A DNA stretch of 60,000 bases from Glandiceps talaboti (lineage: Eukaryota; Hemichordata; Enteropneusta; Spengelidae): NCBI RefSeq assembly GCF_964340395.1, contig NC_135570.1:11891822-11951821 (forward strand), given 5' to 3'. A program made the translations under genes and the position numbers. The notes beneath the pieces were generated by a model. That model worked only from the letters and a program-made list of their open reading frames with translations. It was not told the origin of the DNA and made no database searches. Below are positions 34,201 to 42,845 of the stretch, piece after piece. The first letter of the stretch is position 1. Every line of letters starts with the position of its first letter.

Positions 34201-37200
34201 TCATTACTTTTTTCTCGAATACATAAAAATAGTTTAGGGTCGGCAGTGAAGAACTTGGTGGGGACGGGTAACCAGAACCAAAAATTTTTTTTTCTAAGCC
34301 TTAGCACAAGATGTCATTCTCCTCATTGTGTTCCAACCATATCATAAAACCTTATCAGTGTTTCACATCATTCATTGCTATTTACCACAGACCTGATCAT
34401 GTATTCCTATTTCCAACAATTCACACTAACACCCTAACCTCCTAAAAATCTGTATCTGTATCTGTATCATAGACGTACAAGCACCAATACTGGTTGTCAA
34501 GTACATAGTTAAGGGTCGCGTGTGGGGCAATACCATCAAATCACTATACCATTTACCACTAACCCTACAACATACTTCCATCTTCCCAGCATTCACTATC
34601 ACTTACCACTAATCCTACTACATACTCCCATCATCCCAGCATTCACTATCACTTACCACTAATCCTACTACATACTCCCATCATCCCAGCATTCACTATC
34701 ACTTACCACTAACCCTACCACATACTCCCATCATCCCTGCATTCACTATCACTTACCGCTAATCCTACCACATACTCCCATTGTCCCTGCATTCACCATC
34801 ACTTACCACTAACCCTACTACATACTCCCATCTTCCACCTGCCCCAGTGATCTCAGCACTACTTATTTTAGGTAGACAATCTTCTTCAACTTGATCCACC
34901 GCAGTCAACTAATGGATATGGGAAATAAACACAGTGCTGCATCTAATTATAAAGGTCAGATTAACAAACGTACATCTCAGCATAACTGGACTTCCAAGAT
35001 TAAAGTGTCAACTCACACTGTAGATTACAGCTCATGTCATAATACAACCACACAGCAACCGATAAGAAACTGTACATTCTACACAGAGATAGCAAGATCA
35101 CAATGTCTTGCTACATTTTGTCTGAATGATATAAACTATTTAAACGTCAAACTAGACACAGACACGTGGGTGCTAATATTTGAATGTCTGCAGTTAATGT
35201 CTACAAGGTGACACATTATGTAGATCTTTTCATTTAAACAAAATGCTGCCAAAAATACTGCATTCATTCAACCTTGCTATCTTAAAGTCTAGAATGTTCA
35301 GTACGTGTTCTTATTGTTTTCTGTCTGGTTGTATCAAGCAAAACCTGTGAACATTACCACGATGAAACTGGAGGTATTTACAGTTAACTGGCTTGTAGAG
35401 ACCTGCTCAAGTAAAATGCTTACAGTCTTTTCGAAAGAAGACTGCATGGACTAGCTCACCTACCTCCTCAAGTTCAGGTACAGAATCACTGCTTGCCTTT
35501 ATATTCTCACTCAACCATTCTTTAGCAGCATCTACAAGTGTGAATATCATAGCCATTCCAACTGTAGCTTCTGCCTAGTAATTTTTGAAGGTGATAAAGA
35601 AATAATCATGTTAAATTTGAACCAGGTTAATCATATCAAAATATGATATAGTGGTTGGCTATTTGTTCACTATAATTGCCTTCAATTTTTTACTTGAACT
35701 GTCCCTTTTTTCATGCTTTGGTCTTAGCTAAGGAGTCGTGACCATTGTACTTGCACAACAGCATGTTTATAAACACAGAACAGCTGTATATAAAAGACAC
35801 CTTGAAGTTAGGAGGACATGGCGTCAGTTTTTCAACATCCTTTGCAGCAAAATTTCTAATTTCAAAACAGCTAAAATGTTTCTGAATTCCAACTTCAAAG
35901 TCTCAAAACTTTATAGTATTTGATTTGCTTTTACATAGACATTAATTAAAATCAGTAAGATATGAATGATTGAAAGGCCTGCGTATCATTGGGAGGACGT
36001 TTTCTTTAATTACACAAAGTACTTATACACTAGGTATAGCCATATATCATACGCATTACACCTTTGAAATAAAGAACTCATTTTCAATAATACACCAATG
36101 CAGTGTTGCAGCCAGAGGTTTTTTTGGGGTCATTTGACACACATTTTTTGGACCTGACCCACAATTTTGGAAGTGATTGGGCGTAGATGACCCATACTAA
36201 AATTGTGTGCAAATATGTTTAGCAACATGACCACACCTAAATGTATAGCAACAGCCAAATGATTGCGTATATTGCATAGATAACCACAGGGCTGGATAGG
36301 CAACTGCATAAATCATTTGAAGCAAATATCTAGCATGGATCAGCAGGTGGATAAATATGTTTTAAAAAACTATACAGTTGTGCTACAATGCCATTGGGGC
36401 TTTTTTTTATAATGTCCCAAAAAAATTTATGAGGACCCAGAAAAATGAAAGTCTTGGGACACTATGTCCCACTCTTTCAAAAGGCTGGCTGCAACACTGC
36501 CAATGTAAACACATAGTTCTTGTATAAACAAAATCACTTACTGTTTGATTCAAATGTTGAAGTAACTGTTTATGTTGCGTTGTTGATATGATATCTCCTC
36601 TCATAGGAATTTCAACATTAGGAGGAATTTCTGGGTACTTCTCACTGAATACTATCTTTAAATACAGTGGACCTATGGATACCACGATAAGAATACTTAA
36701 TACTTAGACATGACAATTAAAATCAAGAGGAAACTATGAACCAGATGCTTTTGAGACAAATCGATTTATGATGGGTCACAAATTTTAGCAACAAATGAAA
36801 ATTTCCATCCAAAGAAACTTGTTAAGTAACCATTTTACTATTAGGATATAATCCTTGCTAACTTTATACATACAATAACAGCTGATTTGAGACTATTTTA
36901 TTTGATATCCATTCAAGATTCACTACCCTAGCAAACGAAGGACAGATTGAAGTACAGTATTAAGTTTCTGGGGGTGGGGGGTTACATTAGCTTAATATTA
37001 GCACAGGGTAAAGGACAAATGATCAATTTTGTTCTCGCGATTTTCTGGATTCCTAATATTATTTTCTGTATATTTCAAATAAAAAGTTTTAATTCTTTCT
37101 AATTCCTACCTGATATCACTGTCTTATCTGAGTTTATCAGCTTTGCATTAATTAGTAGCTAGCTAAAACAAACTCACTATTTGCCCAAATTAACGGTAAA

Positions 37201-39172
37201 ACTTTATTTGAAATATACAGAAAATAATATTAGAAATCCGGAAAATTGCAGGAACAAAATTGATTATTTGTCCTTTTCCCTGTGGTATAAGTTACAATTA
37301 GTACCTATCTATCACTTGTTTGTTTATTCATTTAATTATGCTGGATAGCTAAACATCTGTCTCCCAAGAAGTCCAGTGAAGGCTATCCCTCATGGGTTCC
37401 ATGTCAATGCAGGATGAAACGAGAGTGTCCGGTGAAAACCTGTGCTGTTCAGTACTAGTAGTCAAACTGAATGATATTCTCCACACTTACAGTGTGGCAA
37501 TTTTAATCAAACCAAGACTAGGGCACAAATCCTTGCCACAGTTATAAGTGACAAGTGGTTTAACCACTTGGAGCCATCAACAACCCAAATTAAATTATAT
37601 CATCAATTGTGCTATTAAGACCAGAAGATAACCATCAAATTTAGGCACATATCAACATTAACATTACACTAGCATATGTTAATACAATCTAATTAAATTC
37701 TGATGTAGTGAACTTGGCATGGTTTCTTTATTTACCTCCTATTTTCATTGTTATTTGTTCTTTTTTGTTCTGTGAGTGCCTGTACCTACATCTCATATAA
37801 TACCATAGGAATTCTTGTACAAATCTCATACTCACGAGTAGCCAATCAGAATCCATCTCACAATATAACACTTGAGGATTGAAATTGACACAAAGAGAAC
37901 CATCAAACAATAACAATAACAAACATGTGTCTGCGCTCAAGCTCAAGCTCTTTTCAAACAGTGTTCTGAAGTACTGTATCCGTAAGTTGTGGCATAAGAT
38001 ACTTTTCATTCGTTGAGTAAATCTATTTAGTGTTCACATTTTGCCCGAGAATTCCTATGGTATTGTGTCAGATGTAGGCATCAGGTACTCACGAAAAAAA
38101 AGAAGAAAAACTGACAATAAAATTAGGAGGTAAATAAAGATATCATGCCAAGTTCCCTATATCAGATTTTAGTCAGATTGACTTTAATAGAGCCTGGGGC
38201 ATATCAGAGTTCCAAATATTAGAATCTAAGCTTGTGCCATTTTAGGCTAACAAAATATATCTTACCTGTGAGTTCTACGTCAAGATTAGAACATTTGATC
38301 ATAAAACATGGTGGATGACTACTGATATCTGAAAATATAACGTAAGGAATTAAAAACAAAATGATACATCAATCACAAAATTATGATATTATGAAAATGA
38401 ATATAAATTTCATGTTACTTATTCAATGTATAACTATAGCCAATGGAGGTGTCTTCTCCATCATTGTCTATGCATGGATGTATTTATAGAGAGAATACAT
38501 CCATGGTTACAATTGCTATATTATAAAAATGCCTAGTTTGCAGTGTGCCCTCTAAGCCAATTTCACGTGCCACTGATGCACACAATTTCTAGTGTTGCAC
38601 CAACATTTGGTGTTACCTATCTCTTTCTATGTGGTGACTTACAAGAAATGCCAGTTTTTATCATTGACTCACAACAACAAAAAATTGGCTGTCACAAGAG
38701 GGCACACTGATAGTGTCGAGTGTGGACTAGACATTTGGGTGTCACTGTATGAAAGTAGTCTGGAAAAGGAATGGAAACAGCTGGAGAACAAAAGAATGGT
38801 CCGATGTAATCCTTATGCTTTCACTGATAAGATTAAATTAATGCGAGAACCTGGGACGGCAACGTTGGAGGCTTTAAACCTCCATGTGAAAGTAATATTG
38901 AATATACCCGGAAGTGATTGCACACAGTGTGTGACATACCACATGTACATGTGCCATGCAAATTATGACTAGCGTGATAATACAGTACAGTGCAGTACTC
39001 ACTAAGACATACACAGACCAATTAACTTAATGATTCGTCATCTTCCCCCTTTTTTTAAACTCAGAAACCTCATTTTAATTGTATCTACGACATATGACAT
39101 ACCTGTAAAGTCATCTTCAAATATAGCACGGAGAGCCTCAAGTTCGTCTGCTTGCTCGGTCTCCAAATCCAT
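27428..39172 (-). CDS. RWD-domain / Ygr210-type Obg-like GTPase fusion (complete, 14 exons, 570 aa)
   Basis: Fourteen exons join without frame conflict from ATG (39172) to TGA (27428). Residues 1-125 form an RWD domain: [13 protein letters not shown], then [14 protein letters not shown], then [16 protein letters not shown], like GCN2, RWDD and IMPACT proteins. Exon 5 is a linker ending in the first GTPase strand WEYVVGLV, completed by P-loop GKPSAGKST (160-168). Then FTTIEPN (186-192, G2), DVAGLVPGA and GKGRGN (231-247, G3 and glycine-rich loop), NKAD (373-376, G4), SSWSE (400-404, likely G5), and a C-terminal TGS-like part (about 500-570). The P-loop with DVAGLVPGA-x-GKG-x-GN and [16 protein letters not shown] is the hallmark of the Ygr210 branch of Obg/YchF GTPases. 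Family members bind ribosomes; a cytosolic, translation-linked role is inferred. Vertebrate OLA1 and DRGs belong to other branches. Confidence 0.9.
27806..27834. repeat. (CA)n microsatellite
   Basis: About 14 CA units in the last intron of the RWD-GTPase gene. Confidence 0.93.
27900..28033 (-). CDS. RWD-GTPase exon 13 (TGS-like)
   Basis: Between AATCTGTAG and GAG|GTATGT. Encodes [20 protein letters not shown] then [10 protein letters not shown], consistent with a TGS-like fold. Confidence 0.87.
28484..28587 (-). CDS. RWD-GTPase exon 12
   Basis: Between TTAATAG and TTTG|GTAAGA. Encodes [20 protein letters not shown] then [14 protein letters not shown], which leads into the C-terminal domain. 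Confidence 0.87.
28728..28945. repeat. ~75-bp tandem repeat, three copies
   Basis: Core TGGTAGGGAACC, GGTAAAATGACT, CAGGTAGATTTTACC and CCACCCTTAACA repeated three times, diverged. Confidence 0.85.
29134..29349 (-). CDS. RWD-GTPase exon 11
   Basis: Between CCATTTTCAG and AAAGT|GTAAGT. Encodes [18 protein letters not shown] and a long polar, Gln/Asn/Glu-rich region that may be lineage-specific. Confidence 0.87.
29350..30154 (-). other. RWD-GTPase intron 10
   Basis: Unique AT-rich sequence; no exon or repeat family recognised. Confidence 0.6.
30155..30292 (-). CDS. RWD-GTPase exon 10 (G4, NKAD)
   Basis: Between CATTTCAG and CTAAG|GTAAGG. It encodes [29 protein letters not shown]. Its first half and acceptor are repeated upstream. 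Confidence 0.9.
30290..30515 (-). repeat. Partial tandem duplication of exon 10 start with its 3' splice site
   Basis: Just upstream (in transcription) of exon 10, the acceptor CATTTCAG|GGAACTTGC and about 85 exon bases are repeated at 30302-30433, and partly again at 30445-30515. Copy 2 has lost one base (CCACATGG for CCAACATGG), so splicing to it would shift the frame. It is therefore a decayed pseudo-exon. Confidence 0.9.
30986..31126 (-). CDS. RWD-GTPase exon 9
   Basis: Between TATCCCCAG and ACAAG|GTGTGT (weak donor), phase 2-2. It encodes [17 protein letters not shown] and a helical segment typical of the Ygr210 insert. Confidence 0.87.
31978..32140. repeat. ~70-bp tandem repeat, 2.3 copies
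   Basis: GGAGTTTCCAGGAGTAGATTG then CCAGGGCTTTCCAG and TCCTTTGA repeated; small frames over it are incidental. Confidence 0.85.
32165..32299 (-). CDS. RWD-GTPase exon 8
   Basis: Between TTCACTATAG and ATACA|GTAAGT, phase 2-2. It encodes [20 protein letters not shown] then an acidic insertion and [10 protein letters not shown]. Confidence 0.9.
32409..32700. repeat. ~46-58-bp tandem repeat, six to seven copies, in intron 7
   Basis: The core CTATTTCAGATAGCAAG then GACCCCCTAGTCCA recurs, one copy with a C14 run at 32567-32580. It nearly fills the intron between exons 7 and 8 and does not touch either splice site. Confidence 0.9.
32735..32837 (-). CDS. RWD-GTPase exon 7 (G3 and glycine-rich loop)
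   Basis: Between TTCCTATAG and ACAG|GTGAGA. It encodes [19 protein letters not shown], the diagnostic Ygr210 segment. Confidence 0.92.
33041..33512 (-). repeat. 42-bp minisatellite made of exon 6 end plus 5' splice site (12 donor copies)
   Basis: On the transcribed strand the exon 6 boundary ATGCCAACCAG|GTAAAA is repeated eleven more times. On the plus strand GCAT marks occur at 33041, 33083, 33125, 33167, 33209, 33251, 33293, 33335, 33377, 33420 and 33463, then the real one at 33509. Some copies read ACTAG|GTAAAA or ACCAG|GTGAAA, good donor matches; others read ACCAAGTAAAA. The unit is about 11 exon bases plus about 31 intron bases. Confidence 0.95.
33502..33664 (-). CDS. RWD-GTPase exon 6 (P-loop, G2)
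   Basis: Between TTATTTACAG and CCAG|GTAAAA, phase 0 to 1. It encodes the Walker A motif, FTTIEPN and a Cys-rich stretch ([10 protein letters not shown]). Its 3' end seeds the 42-bp array. Confidence 0.92.
33665..34550 (-). other. Distal part of RWD-GTPase intron 5
   Basis: Holds an interspersed repeat (33962-34280) also found inverted at 46158-46484. The rest is unique. Confidence 0.6.
33962..34280. mobile_element. Interspersed repeat, family shared with 46158-46484
   Basis: Contains AATAGGTGGGGTAGGTAGAT, TGTTTTCCATATGGTCTCTG, CAGCCATTACAGATTGGAAG and TTTAGGGTCGGCAGTGAA. All recur as reverse complements at 46158-46484. The termini GGTTCC-GATTA and GGTAACCAGAACC suggest inverted ends. Non-autonomous; no coding frame. 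Confidence 0.8.
34551..34835 (-). repeat. 50-bp minisatellite made of exon 5 end plus 5' splice site (6 donor copies)
   Basis: On the transcribed strand GTA(G/T)..TTAGTG|GTAAGTGATAG recurs at exact 50-bp steps. On the plus strand ACTTACCACT marks are at 34551, 34601, 34651, 34701, 34751 and 34801, the last being the real exon 5 donor. Each unit has about 27 exon-derived and 23 intron-derived bases. Confidence 0.93.
34807..34908 (-). CDS. RWD-GTPase exon 5 (linker and first GTPase strand)
   Basis: 34 codons, phase 0-0, between CCATATCCATTAG and GTG|GTAAGT. It supplies RWEYVVGLV, which exon 6 continues directly as GKPSAGKST; without it the GTPase would lack its first beta strand. No long open frame marks it; it was found by seeking that strand. 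Its 3' end is repeated downstream at 50-bp intervals. Confidence 0.8.
34909..35463 (-). other. RWD-GTPase intron 4
   Basis: Mostly an interspersed repeat (about 34960-35400) with a relative at 44560-45020; a 106-codon plus-strand frame here is part of that repeat. Confidence 0.55.
34960..35400. mobile_element. Interspersed repeat, family shared with 44560-45020
   Basis: Shared blocks in the same order include ATAGCAAGA, TTGCTACATTTTGT, GACACAGACACGTGGG/GCAGACACGCAGG, TTTGAATGTCTGCA and the final TTGTATCAA...GTGAACA...GATGAAAC. Class unassigned. Confidence 0.6.
35464..35574 (-). CDS. RWD-GTPase exon 4 (end of RWD)
   Basis: 37 codons, phase 0-0, between TTACTAG and GAG|GTAGGT. Encodes [20 protein letters not shown] then an acidic tail (SVPELEE). 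Confidence 0.87.
35575..36541 (-). other. RWD-GTPase intron 3
   Basis: Contains a TIR element at 36100-36500 close to the exon 3 donor; the rest is unique. Confidence 0.6.
36100..36500. mobile_element. MITE-like element with GCAGTGTTGCAGCCAG inverted termini
   Basis: Left end GCAGTGTTGCAGCCAGAGG, right end GGCTGGCTGCAACACTGC, with CAAT flanking both sides. 401 bp, ends 42 bp from the exon 3 donor. Confidence 0.8.
36542..36672 (-). CDS. RWD-GTPase exon 3
   Basis: Between ATCCATAG and ACA|GTAAGT. It encodes the RWD core with [10 protein letters not shown] (the conserved YP-x-x-P motif) and QLLQHLNQT. Confidence 0.9.
37002..37284. mobile_element. Foldback element (CACAGGGTAAAGGACAAAT arms)
   Basis: Arms of ~85 bp: CACAGGGTAAAGGACAAAT, ATCAATTTTGTTC, TAATATTATTTTCTGTATAT inverted on the right as ATATACAGAAAATAATATTA to CCCTGTG. 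Confidence 0.87.
37685..38180. mobile_element. Foldback MITE, AATCTGATT family (member 2)
   Basis: Left CAATCTAATTAAATTCTGAT and right ATCAGATTTTAGTCAGATTG; inner arms TTTATTTACCTCCTATTTT and ATACCATAGGAATTC are inverted on the other side. The flanks ATGTTAATA and ACTTTAATA match at 7 of 9 positions, compatible with an old 9-bp target duplication. Confidence 0.82.
38266..38328 (-). CDS. RWD-GTPase exon 2
   Basis: 63 bp between ATTTTCAG and GTAAGA, phase 1-1. It encodes [20 protein letters not shown], the second RWD strand. Confidence 0.85.
38329..39102 (-). other. RWD-GTPase intron 1
   Basis: Contains an unrecognised 126-codon plus-strand frame (38592-38972) with no splice or family support. 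Confidence 0.5.
39103..39172 (-). CDS. RWD-GTPase exon 1 (start of RWD)
   Basis: ATG in context TTGGGATGG; encodes [20 protein letters not shown], a typical RWD N-terminus, and ends ACAG|GTATG in phase 1. An upstream acceptor-like TTTTAG suggests a 5' UTR exon further right. Confidence 0.85.
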
Positions 39173-40325
39173 CCCAATAAAGTTGCCTTTCCCAACTTTC
39201 GATACTAAAAGTTCAATTAATTAATCAGTCTTAAGCAATATAGACGTGCTGCACTTCTGTCATAGTGGAAATCCCTCCATTTGCATAGTAATTGCAAAAA
39301 AAATAACAACAGATTTCGTAACAAAATGAAACGACAAGTATTATTAACCTTTGACACTGTGTACTTGTTTGTTATCTCATTTCTCAGTATATTTCAGTTC
39401 GGTAGCATGGATCGCGATTTTGCCCGGCGATTTTTGTGTGGCACTTTTCTCGTTGAACTTGAAGTGAATATCAAACGCAAGAGACTGAATTGATATATAA
39501 TATTATTATGTAAATAAATAAAAATAATCTGCTCCACTAGCTGCAACATTGTACAATACCGTAGGCTATACAAGGAGCAATATCGAATCACCTATGCTTG
39601 GAAACCGTAATTTTTTCTAGTTCAGTGTATACCCGGTGATAAATCAAACCCAAAAATCAGCGCCCACGATTTCTACCTGTTTCTGTCCTGCTTATGGATA
39701 ATATCAGTTACTGACATAACATGTACAATTATGTCTAATTATTGGCATATCGTATTTGAACAATTTTCCGTTAATATATTGTGGGTGTCTGATCAAGACA
39801 ACGGTACTCCATCCAGTACTAGCACAGTTTTAAACCGAGCTTTCGCGCTAGATTTAAACTTGCCATTACACCCGTATAACTTACCGATATTATTTACCCC
39901 CTAATTAACAGTCTTTTCAAATTGATAAAACTTACTAGTAGTAATTCACCAATTTTTTTAGTGAATATAATCTTTGGTTATTTGATGAAAAAATGTCAAT
40001 GTCGTGACTTTGAGTCCAAGGCTATCACTTGTAAAGCTTAATTGTGTGTTTGAGCACAGTGTTCCCTCCACTGTCATGTCTATGGTTCAAGTTTGAGTAC
40101 AACAAATAAGTGAGAAAAAGCTAAACGTGTCCTTTTTGTATGTTAATTATTCTGGATGTCAGCGTGGTTTCTAACTAAAAAGATGAAACATATCAATCCT
40201 CATCAATCCAGCTGGTCAAAATCAAAATGTGTAATCAGGACCATTATTTTAAGATGGTGCAGCTGACCTTCACCTTAGCAACGGTGAGATGGACTAATCC
40301 TGCCATCCTGTGAACTTGTCGGGCA

Positions 40326-40414
40326 TAAGTAAGCTTACAATAGACACCGGTGGAAAGATAAACAACGCGTTCCGCCTTGTTGTTTATTTTTCCACCGGTG
40401 TCTATTGTGTACTT
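40326..40414. repeat. Long hairpin with ~38-bp arms
   Basis: TAAGCTTACAATAGACACCG, GTGGAAAGATAAACAACG then an ~8-bp loop and the complement (CTTGTTGTTTATTTTTCCAC, CGGTGTCTATTG). It could form a stable stem. Confidence 0.9.
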
Positions 40415-41039
40415 ACATCAGGAAGTCTGGACAGCCGTAGAATATTGTATCACTGTCTTTCCACTACATGTAATAAGTGGACTGTGACCCCACAATGTTG
40501 TAGTTGCATTACATTTACAATAGCATTATCTTAGCATTTATTGTGAAATAACCACAACATTCTGCACTTTGCACTTTATCATCATTGCGTGGGAATAGTA
40601 ATTAGCGATGTTTGCCTCAGGAAACTAGTATGTTTATAAACAAGCGACATAATTATAATAGCCTGAAAAACAGACAAGAGTTAATTAAATATCAATTAGC
40701 AGGGACTGGGTGCGAAATAATTAGCTTTATAATTTTCCACACGGCATCTTGTGAGTTTTAATTTCCACATTAGTCTGGATGCTAACGTGGTATCGAATTG
40801 TAAGGGAGATCTTTAGATTCCATGAAGCTCTAGACGAGTGGAAAATATATCTGTTTTTGGACGGATGGGACCCGGGGATGCATATGAGAGCGTTGGTATC
40901 CAGCTGGACGTGTGCATTGAATAATAGACCGACGCCGCAGTGAATGAGTAAGTCAAATTCCAATACTGTCAAAACTGTTTGAGTGACATATCCATCAACA
41001 CCTTATCACTTATTTGGACCACAATGAACTGCTTCCCGA

Positions 41040-41300
41040 TAAAGAGCCTCTGGGTTCCATACTTTTCATTCTTGCCAAACGGCATTAACTGCATTATCAG
41101 ACTCTTGGTGTAATCACATTGACAGCAGAGATCTGGTTGGTGTGGTCATCCTTGATTTGAGGAAGGCGTTGTGAATCATGAAATATTATTTGATAAATTG
41201 CATATTTATGGTGTTAATAATGCACCCTTTAATTTATTCATATCCTATCATGCGTATAGGAAGCAACATACACACATACATAAATATATTCCGGAACTTA
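41040..41300 (+). pseudogene. LINE reverse transcriptase relic (plus strand)
   Basis: Translated frames give HSCQTALTALSDSW, IDSRDLVGVVILDLRKA and, after a frame break, VNHEILFDKLHIYGVNNAPF. This corresponds to the RT palm signature (LDL-KAFD-VNHE-L-KL-YG) of CR1/L2-like LINEs, with the D-x-V residues lost at a one-base break. Only about 80 codons remain. Confidence 0.75.
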
Positions 41301-41454
41301 AAAGCACCAACTCATTTAGAAAAGTTGGTTTGACCATCATTCTTTCTACGATAACACTCGCAAAAATGTTTTGATCAATTTTCCTTTATCCATTTGAATC
41401 TTCGTAACGTTTTCAAATACAGTCTTGTGATGGTCACCGACATTCTCGAACTTT

Positions 41455-41930
41455 TCATCCACAAACATCACTTGTTTTGTCAAAAGTTTCGTTTGAGGAC
41501 CTCACAACGTGTTCAACCCAGCTGATATTTCTTTTCTTAATGTATTCAGAGATTTCCCCTGCTTTACTAATTGACAAAATCTTTTCATTGTTGTATTTCC
41601 ATGCCCAGTTGATATTTTCAGCACTGCTATCTCCATCAGTTTTCGATCTTTTTCTTGATTCCGCTATTTCCTTTTGTGATGACATTCTTGCCAAGCCTCC
41701 CCTGATTTGAATGTGCACTGTATCGACTACTGTCTCTGAGTAAGAGTCCATGTCTCACAGTAGTAACATAACCGACTTCTGATATACGGTGTTGTAAAAC
41801 GTCATTCTGATGTTGAGTTTGTGGTGGTAATTACACAGCAGCTTCTTCAGGAGTTCCGCTAGTATATCTGTTGATGCACGCCTATTTTTCAGCTTCTTGA
41901 TGTTTCTCTTTATATCTTCAGCCTTTGGGG
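41455..41930 (-). pseudogene. Degenerate, internally deleted LINE relic (minus strand)
   Basis: On the minus strand EDIKRNIKKLKNRRASTD-ILAELLKK resembles the start of an RT domain (KKLKNGKAPGxDG-PAELLK). It passes without the palm region into KLNIRMTFYNTVYQ and YCETWTLTQRQ (the CETW motif near the RT end), then WVEHVVR. Several frame changes; a large internal deletion is inferred. Confidence 0.6.
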
Positions 41931-42438
41931 GTGGGGGTTAGAAAATCCTAGCATCATTTGCCTGAACAAATGTTTTAAGGAATCGTTTCGAGTAGCAGCG
42001 CCTTTTACAATCAACTACCGGCTGCAATAAGATATATTACTAATATTAGAAGTTTCAAAATTGCGTGTTATAAACATTACTTTCAGGGTTTCATAGATGA
42101 CAATGTAAATTTTTAGTATGGTCGTGTATTTTCTGTCTCTTGCTGTTTGTATTTTTGTCTGTTGGACGTTTTGTGTCGTTATTGAATATTTTACAATTTT
42201 TATGTAGTCTCATTTTCTGCCATTGTATTTTTATTCTCGCATCGAATTCCAATCGCGCTAGACCGTGCATCTCAGTACGTTTGTACTTACGAAAGTACTG
42301 TTATTCATTACTCATATACATTGTGTTTGTTTATTTGGTTAGTTTATAGTGTTTATTTGATTGTTTGATTTGATTTGATTGACCCTTCGTGTAGGGTCTA
42401 TGGTATAATGTACCATATAACAAAATTTACTCGATACT

Positions 42439-42680
42439 AGTCTCGGTTACTCAGACTCTCGCCGCTGGGAATTCTGCCTACATCAGACCTCCCCCAAACA
42501 AAAGTCTCGCCAGCGCCTGCACAGGAAGTAGCTTCTAGAGCATGCTGGGAAATACTTCACGTCCAACATTGTAGGCCAGGCTAAACGATTTAGGTACTTT
42601 CCAGGATCTAGTATTTTCGCGACATTTGGGGAGGTCTCGTAGGCAGACCCCAGCAGCGATAGTCTGGGTGACCAAGACTA
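42439..42680. mobile_element. Foldback MITE-like element
   Basis: Arms AGTCTCGGTTACTCAGACTC, TCGCCGCTGGG, CTGCCTAC, GACCTCCCC are inverted on the right (GGGGAGGTC, GTAGGCAG, CAGCGATAGTCTGGGTGACC). About 240 bp; GC-rich ends compared with surroundings. Confidence 0.85.
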
Positions 42681-42845
42681 ACTCAATATCGGTTTATCTC
42701 AAACTCATTAGAATGTAATTTGTAAATATTGCTTCTGTAATGCAATTACTGACAGTAAGGTTTTCATTGCGTAACGAATCGATTTTGGGAACCAGGGAAC
42801 TCTAACACTACAAATAAACAATAGTTTTAATGTATATATTATTAT

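Larger units (their letters stand above)
36673..38265 (-). other. RWD-GTPase intron 2
   Basis: Holds two foldback elements (37002-37284 and 37685-38180), together about half of the intron. Confidence 0.7.

Noticed and set aside
34551-34835. Regularly spaced 50-bp units suggesting a CRISPR array
   Set aside because: Spacers are not unique, the whole unit repeats, and the context is a eukaryotic intron.
34891-35211. 106-codon plus-strand frame
   Set aside because: Overlaps exon 5 of the minus-strand gene and an interspersed repeat; no protein features.
38592-38972. 126-codon plus-strand frame in intron 1 of the RWD-GTPase gene
   Set aside because: No similarity, no splice signals and no conserved motif; kept only as a note.
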